Assembly (NCBI GenBank): GCA_900765575.1
Contig: CAAFRW010000093.1
Location: forward strand, 1 to 5,766
Length of the DNA stretch: 5,766 nt
Direction of reading: 5' to 3'
Origin: Bacteroidaceae bacterium
Lineage (GTDB): Bacteria > Bacteroidota > Bacteroidia > Bacteroidales > Bacteroidaceae
Shown here: positions 1 through 4,947 of the stretch, in pieces
Position numbering within the stretch: the stretch's first letter is position 1
How the letters are laid out: each line of letters starts with the position of its first letter
Notes under the pieces: generated by a model
Databases searched by the model: none
The model's input: only the letters and a program-made list of their open reading frames with translations
Told to the model about the DNA's origin: nothing
Translations under genes and position numbers: made by a program

Positions 1-159
1 CTCTGAAAGGTTGTAACCTATTTCAGGAGTAATGTTGATTGAAGTATGTTTGGCATCACTGTTGTCCCAAAAACCAACTGAACCTCCTACAAATAAATCC
101 TGTGCATTAGCAACCATAGCAAAAAGGATAACCACTGCGGTAAGCATTAATTTTTTCAT
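1..159 (-). CDS. N-terminus of exported, probably outer-membrane beta-barrel protein (partial)
   Basis: Reading leftward from the ATG at 159-157 gives 53 codons with no stop before the left edge, so only the N-terminus is present. Residues 1-20 form a typical signal peptide: MKK, a hydrophobic stretch (LMLTAVVILFAMV), and a cleavage site of the type ANA|Q. The mature start, DLFVGGSVGFW, followed by alternating polar/apolar stretches such as SINITPEIGYNLSE, is the usual opening of small Bacteroidota outer-membrane beta-barrel proteins: a glycine-rich first strand, a turn, then 'ITPEIGY' as the second strand. That family assignment is inferred from pattern only; export is much better supported. 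A perfect -7 element lies about 75 bp upstream and the leader carries a candidate pseudoknot. No Shine-Dalgarno precedes the ATG; the preceding bases are A-rich, as usual in this group. Confidence 0.8.
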   Translation of the reverse strand, partial: MKKLMLTAVVILFAMVANAQDLFVGGSVGFWDNSDAKHTSINITPEIGYNLSE

Positions 160-181
160 TGTTCTTGTTTTTTTAGTTTAT

Positions 182-228
182 GTCGGAACTTTTTAGTGAA
201 AATATCTTTTAATCCGACGTTAAAAGAT
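182..228 (-). promoter_or_regulatory. Candidate H-type pseudoknot in the leader of the outer-membrane protein gene
   Basis: On the minus strand, ATCTTTTAA (228-220) and TTAAAAGAT (212-204) form a perfect 9-bp stem closing a 7-nt loop, CGTCGGA. The last six loop bases (GTCGGA, 218-213) are exactly complementary to TCCGAC at 187-182. Read as RNA this gives stem 1 of 9 bp, a 1-nt first loop, stem 2 of 6 bp directly stacked on stem 1, and a 16-nt third loop rich in A (contains CACTAAAAA). The second stem ends 22 nt before the ATG, so it could affect ribosome access. The pairing is seen directly; the RNA fold and any function are inferred. The same dyad lies at the likely transcription start, so a protein operator is the alternative. 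Confidence 0.45.
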
Positions 229-232
229 GTGA

Positions 233-240
233 CAAAGGTA
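233..240 (-). promoter_or_regulatory. Bacteroides-type -7 promoter element for the outer-membrane protein gene
   Basis: The minus strand reads TACCTTTG, a full match to the Bacteroides primary sigma factor -7 consensus TAnnTTTG. Transcription would begin around 225-228, just at the 5' end of the hairpin described in the leader. The -33 element is poor: 19-21 bp upstream there is only an AT-rich run (TTTT-like, around 260-264) instead of TTTG. The weak -33 suggests either modest strength or help from an activator. Confidence 0.6.
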
Positions 241-264
241 CGTATTATATCTAATATTTAAAAA

Positions 265-449
265 TTTTACGCAAATTTTCTCTATAAAATCAATAAAAAA
301 GTTTTTAATGTGACCATAGTGGGAAGCTAAGCAATCTTTCTTCTTATAGAGTTTAAGGGGGATTTTGATAATAATGAATGGAGGAAATTAGCAGTTTGCC
401 GACTTCCCTTATTTTTAGTAAATTGTTGAAATAGAAGTGTATTTAAATT
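265..449. other. Intergenic stretch with no recognised feature
   Basis: This stretch lies between the outer-membrane protein promoter and the guaA terminator. Both strands contain only very short open frames (a dozen codons or fewer, for example ATG at 374 on the plus strand ends after five sense codons). No tRNA-like fold, convincing promoter or long repeat is visible. It separates two independent leftward transcription units. Confidence 0.5.
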
Positions 450-500
450 AAAAATAAGAGACTGTATGACTTTTATAAGGTCAAGCAGTCTCTTATTTTT
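450..500 (-). terminator. Intrinsic terminator downstream of guaA
   Basis: AAAAATAAGAGACTG (450-464) and CAGTCTCTTATTTTT (486-500) are perfect 15-bp inverted arms. A further inner pairing TGAC/GTCA (467-470 with 480-483) lengthens the helix around a short loop. On the minus strand the helix runs into TTTTTAATTT, so it serves guaA, whose stop lies about 65 bp away. The A-tract on one side and T-tract on the other make it potentially bidirectional, but no rightward gene reads into it here. Confidence 0.85.
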
Positions 501-565
501 GATTTTGATTATCCATATTATTTATGCCTCAGGGTGATGAGATTCGGTTGGATAATTCAATAGGC

Positions 566-2119
566 TTATTCCCATTCAATAGTCGATGGGGGTTTGGAAG
601 AGATATCGTAGGTAACACGATTCACTCCTTTCACCTTATTAATAATATCGTTTGATACTTTGGCTAAGAATTCGTAGGGAAGATGTGCCCAGTCGGCAGT
701 CATGGCATCGGTGCTGGTTACGGCACGCAGAGCCACGGCACGTTCGTATGTACGTTCGTCTCCCATCACGCCTACACTTTGCACCGGAAGCAGGATGACT
801 CCGGCTTGCCATACCTGATGGTAAAGGGCAATTTCACTGCCGTCGGCCTCTTTTACTTTCCAGTCGCGCAAGCCTTGAATAAAGATATCATCGGCATCCT
901 GAAGAATACGCACTTTCTCGGGAGTGATATCGCCCAAGATGCGCACTGCCAAACCGGGACCCGGGAACGGATGACGGGTAATAAGGTGTTCCGGCATACC
1001 TAACTGACGACCTACACGGCGTACTTCATCTTTAAATAAGAGACGCAAAGGTTCGCAAAGTTTCAGGTTCATCTTTTCAGGCAATCCGCCCACATTGTGG
1101 TGACTCTTGATAATGGTTCCGGTAATGGAAAGAGATTCGATGCAGTCGGGATAAATTGTTCCCTGAGCCAGCCATTTTACATCTTTCAGCTTATGTGCTT
1201 CTTCATCGAATACATCGATAAAGCCTTTACCGATAATTTTGCGTTTATGTTCAGGTTCCGTAACACCGGCCAGTTCGCTGAAGAATTTCTTGCTGGCATC
1301 TACGCCAATCACATTCAATCCCAGGCATTCGTAGTCGTGAAGTACATTCTTGAACTCATTCTTGCGCAACATGCCATGGTCTACAAAGATACAAGTCAGG
1401 TTCTTACCGATAGCACGGTTCAGCAACACGGCCGCTACCGACGAATCCACTCCGCCGCTCAAACCTAAAACTACTTTATCGTTGCCTAATTGCTCTTTCA
1501 GTTGAGCTACGGTACTTTCTACAAAAGAAGCCGCGCTCCAATCTTGTTTGCCGCCACATACATCTACCACAAAGTTTTTCAGTATTTGTGTGCCGTCTTC
1601 GGTATGATACACTTCCGGGTGGAATTGAACGCCCCAAAGTTTCTCGTCTTGTGCCTGATAAGCGGCAATGGCTACTTTATCTGTCGATGCAATAACTTTA
1701 AAGTTCTCGGGAATGGCTGTAATGGTATCGCCGTGGCTCATCCATACTTGTGAGTTTTCACGTACATTCTTAAACAGAGGGTTTTCGCTATCGAAGTGGG
1801 CTAAATGAGCACGTCCGTATTCACGAGTCCCTGCCGGTTCCACTTTGCCCCCATTGGTATAAGCCATAAATTGAGCGCCGTAGCATATTCCCAGAATCGG
1901 ATATTTTCCGCGGATATTTGTTAAATCTACTTTGAAGGCGCTTTCATCGTATACGGAGAAAGGGCTTCCGGAAAGAATGACACCGATAACAGAAGAATCG
2001 TCGTGAGGAAACTTGTTATAGGGGACAATCTCGCAATAAGTATCCAGCTCGCGAACACGCCGTCCGATTAATTGGGTGGTCTGCGAACCAAAATCAAGAA
2101 TGATAATCTTTTCTTGCAT
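566..2119 (-). CDS. guaA: GMP synthase (glutamine-hydrolysing)
   Basis: Cytoplasmic enzyme of the last step of de novo GMP synthesis: it converts XMP to GMP using ATP and ammonia released from glutamine. Residues 1-190 are a class I glutamine amidotransferase domain, with oxyanion-loop LSGSP (49-53), nucleophile C79 in GICYG, and the H167/E169 pair in QFHPE. The ATP pyrophosphatase domain follows, with P-loop SGGVDSS at 221-227 and the VDHG segment at 246-249. The C-terminal dimerisation/XMP-binding region includes HPFPGPGLA (383-391) and the family's ending KPPSTIEWE. Length 517 is normal for the family (E. coli about 525). No key residue is missing and no frameshift is seen. It is the only gene in its leftward unit: a promoter lies just upstream and a strong terminator about 65 bp downstream. 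guaB is not adjacent in this window. Confidence 0.98.
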   Translation of the reverse strand: MQEKIIILDFGSQTTQLIGRRVRELDTYCEIVPYNKFPHDDSSVIGVILSGSPFSVYDESAFKVDLTNIRGKYPILGICYGAQFMAYTNGGKVEPAGTREYGRAHLAHFDSENPLFKNVRENSQVWMSHGDTITAIPENFKVIASTDKVAIAAYQAQDEKLWGVQFHPEVYHTEDGTQILKNFVVDVCGGKQDWSAASFVESTVAQLKEQLGNDKVVLGLSGGVDSSVAAVLLNRAIGKNLTCIFVDHGMLRKNEFKNVLHDYECLGLNVIGVDASKKFFSELAGVTEPEHKRKIIGKGFIDVFDEEAHKLKDVKWLAQGTIYPDCIESLSITGTIIKSHHNVGGLPEKMNLKLCEPLRLLFKDEVRRVGRQLGMPEHLITRHPFPGPGLAVRILGDITPEKVRILQDADDIFIQGLRDWKVKEADGSEIALYHQVWQAGVILLPVQSVGVMGDERTYERAVALRAVTSTDAMTADWAHLPYEFLAKVSNDIINKVKGVNRVTYDISSKPPSTIEWE

Positions 2120-2147
2120 AGGTTGTGGTTTATGTAAAAGATAAATG

Positions 2148-2155
2148 TATTTTTG
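2148..2155 (+). promoter_or_regulatory. -7 promoter element of the C25-like gene
   Basis: TATTTTTG on the plus strand is a full match to TAnnTTTG. The upstream -33 is weak: only GTTG/TTGT at 2122-2126, spaced 21-22 bp. Transcription would start near 2160, giving a leader of about 55 nt. No other TAnnTTTG lies between here and the ATG at 2216. Confidence 0.55.
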
Positions 2156-2157
2156 TG

Positions 2158-2188
2158 CAAAAATAGAGAAATTCGTGGAGAATGGAAA
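2158..2188 (-). promoter_or_regulatory. guaA promoter
   Basis: On the minus strand TATTTTTG at 2165-2158 matches the TAnnTTTG -7 consensus. Nineteen bases upstream, TTTC at 2188-2185 is one base off the -33 TTTG. Predicted transcription start is near 2152, leaving a leader of roughly 32 nt, too short for a riboswitch of any known purine class. The -7 element directly faces that of the divergent gene, 2 bp away. Confidence 0.65.
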
Positions 2189-2215
2189 TAATCTGAACCT
2201 TAAAAGTCGAAGACT

Positions 2216-3679
2216 ATGAAAAGAATTGCGTTTTTACTTTTTACAACTTGTCTGGCACTGGGTGCTTATGCGTTGCCTCAGAAAGAGTATGTAGTGGTGG
2301 CCGGAAAGAGTATTTCGGGGGATACGGAATGGATGAAGGTGGCTAAACTGCTGCAAAAGAAACATAAAGCGGCACTTATCTCTTATAAGGACTCTCTGGA
2401 GGAAATATTGCCGGCTTTACAGGAGATTGCTCCTCGGTATGTGGCTGTGGTGGAAAAACCGGAAGCGTTGAACCGCGATTATGTGATTCGGATGAATCAG
2501 TTGAGCCGTCGGGTAGACGCGGATGTGTATGAAGATTTTCTATGGGGTATCATTACCGGATACGATGCGCAGGGCGCATGCCGGATGGTTGAAGACGCTA
2601 CGAAACCATTGGTTGTAAAAGAGGCGGTGGCAACCATTACGGAATTAAGCTCGGCCAAATGGTTCGATACGTATGCTTGGATAGATGACCATGAAAAAGG
2701 GGTATGGGGAGAGAAAGAACACCGTGGAGCTGCGGTGGAGAAACACTCCATAGCTCCGGAAAAAGTATTGGAACAGTTTTATACCTTATATACTACCCGT
2801 CATCCGGATTTGGTCGTAACGGCTTCACATGCTACGGAGCGCAATTTGGAAATGCCTTATTCGTTAGGGAACATACGTCCTGACAACGGTCGCCTTTATG
2901 CCGATGTAAAAGAACATAAGCTCTATTTTCCTACTGGAACGAAACGTAAAGTCTATCTTCCTATAGGTAATTGCTTGATAGCGAATATCAATAATACTCC
3001 GGGAAGCATGGCTGTAGGTTGGATGAACAATGCCCGTGCTGCGGCTATGGTCGGCTATGTGGTGAGCACTTGGTACGGACGAGGCGGCTGGGGTGCTTTG
3101 AAGTATTGGCTTACCAATTCCGGCAGTCTGACTTTAGCGGAAGCGGTGTATTTGAACCGTCAGGATATGCTTTATCAAATGCAGCAATTGGATTCAAAGA
3201 TGTGTGATGTGGAGTTCCCTTATGAGATTGCCGAGAAGTTTCCGGCTTGTCTGGATGAGGCGGCGCGGCGTATTGTAGCTGAGACTTCTATAAAACGCCC
3301 TACTATGGACCATGTGGGTTTTCTTTACGACAGGGATGTGGTGGTCTATTATGGAGACCCGAAATGGGATGTACGTTTGCAGCCGGTGTCGGGAGATGAA
3401 AAGAAGTTAAGCGTAGAGTGTGATATTAAAAAGCATAAATGTATCCTTACAGTGCATACATCGCCCGATTTTACGATGGAATGGCTCGAAGGAGAACATT
3501 TTAAGGAAGAGCATGTAAAGGCGTTACCTTTCAGCTATTTCTTTCCGAAATCATTGAAGAATGCCCGTTTGGCTGCCGGACAGACCTGGAAAGCTGCAGT
3601 AGACCAGAATTGTATATTAGTCTATCAGCCTGATTTCAAGCCCGGACAAACGTATGTGATAGAATTGGATATGGACTAA
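2216..3679 (+). CDS. Secreted protein, putative C25-like (gingipain/caspase-fold) cysteine peptidase
   Basis: A 487-residue exported protein. Residues 1-20 are a signal peptide (MKR, hydrophobic core FLLFTTCLALG, site AYA|LP); C12 is not in a lipobox. An in-frame TAA at 2201-2203 and the signal peptide fix the start. Residues 24-140 resemble an alpha/beta domain (strand EYVVVAG, then YVAVVEKP). Two hydrophobic strands each lead to a possible catalytic residue: LVVTASH gives H205, and KVYLPIGNC gives C253, followed by a conserved-looking block with MVGYVVSTWYGRGGWG (278-293). This strand-His, strand-Cys order is that of clan CD peptidases, and VVYYGDPKWDVRL near residues 375-387 resembles the GDP motif that closes C25 domains. 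The last ~100 residues look like a beta-sandwich. No type IX secretion domain is visible, so a periplasmic or surface location is open. The peptidase function is inferred, not shown; the substrate is unknown. Transcribed alone, divergently from guaA. Confidence 0.9.
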   Translation: MKRIAFLLFTTCLALGAYALPQKEYVVVAGKSISGDTEWMKVAKLLQKKHKAALISYKDSLEEILPALQEIAPRYVAVVEKPEALNRDYVIRMNQLSRRVDADVYEDFLWGIITGYDAQGACRMVEDATKPLVVKEAVATITELSSAKWFDTYAWIDDHEKGVWGEKEHRGAAVEKHSIAPEKVLEQFYTLYTTRHPDLVVTASHATERNLEMPYSLGNIRPDNGRLYADVKEHKLYFPTGTKRKVYLPIGNCLIANINNTPGSMAVGWMNNARAAAMVGYVVSTWYGRGGWGALKYWLTNSGSLTLAEAVYLNRQDMLYQMQQLDSKMCDVEFPYEIAEKFPACLDEAARRIVAETSIKRPTMDHVGFLYDRDVVVYYGDPKWDVRLQPVSGDEKKLSVECDIKKHKCILTVHTSPDFTMEWLEGEHFKEEHVKALPFSYFFPKSLKNARLAAGQTWKAAVDQNCILVYQPDFKPGQTYVIELDMD

Positions 3680-3846
3680 GGACAAATCTTCCCGGTTATG
3701 GAAAATTCTATTTTAATAAGAAGAATAGCGGTATGACTGAAAATCAATAAATTCGCCTATTCATCGAAAGTTTTCTCTATTTGTACGGAGGAAACACAAC
3801 ACATCGTCACTTCTGCACTTTTTGGGTAAAGTGTTTAGGATGAGCG
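3680..3846 (+). other. Long 3' untranslated region of the C25-like gene
   Basis: The first terminator after the stop codon is 167 bp away. The gap contains no open frame longer than about 12 codons. A small hairpin, CACTTT (3816-3821) with AAAGTG (3828-3833) around TTGGGT, lies just before the terminator. No full TAnnTTTG element was found that would make an independent small RNA, so a long 3' tail is the simplest reading. Confidence 0.4.
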
Positions 3847-3893
3847 ATTAAAAGTGCCGATGCTCCTCAAAGCACCGGCACTTTTAATTTTCT
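3847..3893 (+). terminator. Intrinsic terminator of the C25-like gene
   Basis: ATTAAAAGTGCCG (3847-3859) pairs perfectly with CGGCACTTTTAAT (3876-3888), 13 bp. The helix continues after one mismatch with TGCT/AGCA (3861-3864 with 3871-3874), and a T-rich tail (TTTTCT) follows. It ends the rightward transcript; the A-rich left arm would also allow some leftward function. Confidence 0.85.
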
Positions 3894-4043
3894 CTGTAGC
3901 GTCTTGGTATCAAAATGTAGAGGTGTGTACGGGGATATGTTATGCCTGTCGTAGAAAATCTTTCTCTGGTAAACTACCTCTAACTCTCTTTGTAATTAGT
4001 TATTATATATAGGTGTACTAGTTGTTTTCTCCTTATAAATTAA
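3894..4043. other. Intergenic DNA between convergent genes, left of the palindromic array
   Basis: No coding frame or full promoter consensus is seen here. A 7-bp inverted pair, TAGAGGT (3918-3924) and ACCTCTA (3976-3982), spans a 51-nt loop. It uses the same ACCTC/GAGGT word as the array to its right, so it could be a decayed relative, but the match is too short to be sure. The stretch TATTATATATAGG (4001-4013) is simply AT-rich. Confidence 0.35.
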
Positions 4044-4131
4044 ACGTATCTCAGCTGAGGTATATACGTACCTCAATTGAGAGATATACATACCTCAGCT
4101 GAGAGATATATGTACCTCAACTGAGGTATGC
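4044..4131. repeat. Array of four 22-bp palindromic units (CTCAnnTGAG core)
   Basis: Four uninterrupted units of exactly 22 bp lie at 4044-4065, 4066-4087, 4088-4109 and 4110-4131. Each is six bases (consensus ACGTAC), a core CTCAnnTGAG, then six bases (GTATAT or AGATAT). The core centres are GC, AT, GC and AC; the CTCA and TGAG half-sites are identical in all four while the flanks drift. Between units a second symmetry appears, GAGGTA-n6-TACCTC. The array sits between two terminators that end convergent transcripts, so it is not in an ordinary promoter position. A 22-bp period is about two helical turns, which would place all cores on one face of the DNA. Function unknown. Confidence 0.9.
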
Positions 4132-4265
4132 TTAAATTTCAAGGGAAAAGGAGCTAGTTTTTCTATATAAAAAGAGTAATAGAATGGGGAGGAAAGATTA
4201 ATTCAACCCTTTTAATTCCGGAATAAATCCGTTGTAAAGGAGATTTGTGGAGGACTAAGTGGAAT
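4132..4265. other. Intergenic DNA right of the palindromic array
   Basis: AT-rich DNA without a usable start codon followed by a long frame on either strand. It holds a perfect 10-bp palindrome, ATTCCGGAAT (4215-4224), and two GGAG-containing purine-rich words, neither placed before a gene. Nothing further is recognised. Confidence 0.35.
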
Positions 4266-4322
4266 AAAAAACAGGAGAATTAGAGCAAGGCATAATGCCT
4301 TTTTCTATCATTCTCCTGTTTT
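4266..4322 (-). terminator. Nested-hairpin terminator of mscL
   Basis: The outer arms AAAACAGGAGAAT (4268-4280) and ATTCTCCTGTTTT (4310-4322) pair over 13 bp. Inside lies a second hairpin, AAGGCA (4287-4292) with TGCCTT (4296-4301) and loop TAA. On the minus strand the outer helix is followed by a T-tract (positions 4270-4263), placing it about 20 bp after the mscL stop. On the plus strand the inner hairpin is itself followed by TTTT (4301-4304), so it could stop rightward read-through as well. Confidence 0.85.
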
Positions 4323-4343
4323 CTGTATCAAAGACGCTTTCGT

Positions 4344-4781
4344 TTATTTCTTTTCTTTCAGTAAGTCACGAATCTCAGTAAGTAAAACCTCTTCTTTTGT
4401 AGGTGCCGGTGGAGCAGGAGGTGCGGCTGGAGCTTCTACTTTCTTTTTCTCAGTTAAGCGGGTTAACAATTTGATAAATAAGAAAATAGAAAAAGCAATA
4501 ATTAAGAAGTCGAACGTAGCTTGTAGAAAGTTGCCATAATTTAAGGTCACAGCTGCCACTTCTTTACCATCTACCATTTCGGCCGGTTTCATCACCCATT
4601 TCAAGTCTGTAAAATTCACACCTCCAACCAATAAACCGATAGGAGGCATAATAACGTCGGCCACAATAGACGACACAATCTTTCCAAAAGCACCACCGAT
4701 GATGACACCGACAGCCATATCAATGACATTGCCTTTCATGGCAAAGGCTTTAAACTCTTGAATGAAACTACTTTTTCCCAT
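4344..4781 (-). CDS. mscL: Large-conductance mechanosensitive channel
   Basis: Inner-membrane homopentameric channel that opens under high membrane tension and releases solutes on sudden osmotic downshift. The 145-residue length suits the family (E. coli 136). An amphipathic N-terminal helix (residues 3-14) leads to TM1 (about 17-47), with the signature GNVIDMAVGVIIGGAFGKIVSS; the pore-lining positions equivalent to E. coli L19 and V23 are M22 and V26. A periplasmic loop (about 52-80) contains the acidic/lysine segment MVDGKEVA. TM2 spans about 84-108 (FLQATFDFLIIAFSIFLFIK), then a basic EKKK. An Ala/Pro linker (117-127) joins to the cytoplasmic helix TKEEVLLTEIRDLLKE (128-143). All parts are intact. 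It is a single-gene leftward unit with its own terminator, divergent from gapA. Confidence 0.98.
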   Translation of the reverse strand: MGKSSFIQEFKAFAMKGNVIDMAVGVIIGGAFGKIVSSIVADVIMPPIGLLVGGVNFTDLKWVMKPAEMVDGKEVAAVTLNYGNFLQATFDFLIIAFSIFLFIKLLTRLTEKKKVEAPAAPPAPPAPTKEEVLLTEIRDLLKEKK

Positions 4782-4813
4782 ACTTTTTGTTTATTTATAG
4801 TTAATTTGTTGTG

Positions 4814-4821
4814 CGAATATA
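4814..4821 (-). promoter_or_regulatory. Possible -7 element of mscL
   Basis: The minus strand reads TATATTCG, one base off TAnnTTTG. Transcription would start near 4807, about 25 nt before the ATG. A TTTG on this strand (4850-4847) is spaced 25 bp, longer than the usual 19-21, so the -33 is unconvincing. Confidence 0.35.
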
Positions 4822-4833
4822 AAAAGATTTTGT

Positions 4834-4841
4834 TACTTTTG
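4834..4841 (+). promoter_or_regulatory. gapA promoter -7 element
   Basis: TACTTTTG matches TAnnTTTG completely. Candidate -33 words are GTTG at 4808-4811 (22-bp spacing) or TTTG at 4805-4808 (25-bp spacing). A short dyad, TTTGC-AGC-GCAAA (4838-4850), overlaps the right end of the element and the predicted start site near 4848. The expected leader is about 100 nt. Confidence 0.65.
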
Positions 4842-4848
4842 CAGCGCA

Positions 4849-4947
4849 AATGCGAAAAATATGAATAGTTTTAATAAAAAGTTCGTATTTGACTGATAAA
4901 AGGATATTTTGAAACAGTATTATAAACAATTTTAAAGTTTTAATAAA
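4849..4947 (+). promoter_or_regulatory. A/U-rich leader of gapA without Shine-Dalgarno
   Basis: The leader is dominated by A and T, has no GGAGG-like site near the ATG, and ends TTTTAATAAA-ATG. A/T-rich, weakly structured sequence before the start codon is the usual initiation context in Bacteroides. The 13-mer AGTTTTAATAAAA occurs twice, at 4867-4879 and at 4936-4948; the second copy includes the A of the start codon. Confidence 0.5.

Noticed and set aside
182..228. Leader pseudoknot considered as a preQ1-I riboswitch
   Set aside because: Size and topology are similar, but the C-rich binding loop and the consensus stem of preQ1-I are absent and the gene is not a queuosine gene.
683..1753. 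Several open frames on the plus strand inside guaA
   Set aside because: They are antisense to an intact, fully recognisable enzyme, encode no recognisable domain and lack promoters of their own; they are frame shadows.
2120..2157. A purine or guanine riboswitch ahead of guaA
   Set aside because: The predicted leader is only about 32 nt with no conserved core or stable fold.
2216..2275. Lipoprotein signal around C12 of the C25-like protein
   Set aside because: The residues before the cysteine (LFTTC) do not fit a lipobox, and a type I cleavage site at AYA is well placed.
2497..2751. 84-codon open frame on the minus strand within the C25-like gene
   Set aside because: Low-complexity Ser/Ala-rich translation opposite a well-supported gene, without a promoter element upstream.
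3019..3207. 62-codon frame on the plus strand overlapping the C25-like gene
   Set aside because: It lies wholly inside the main gene in another frame, and its translation (CPCCGYG...) is a by-product of the Trp/Gly-rich block.
3760..3800. Internal promoter for a small RNA (TCTATTTG near 3774-3781)
   Set aside because: The TA-to-TTTG spacing lacks the two required bases and no TTTG -33 element is found upstream.
4044..4131. Palindromic array considered as a CRISPR array
   Set aside because: The units are directly contiguous with no unique spacers, are themselves palindromic and only 22 bp long, and no cas gene is present.
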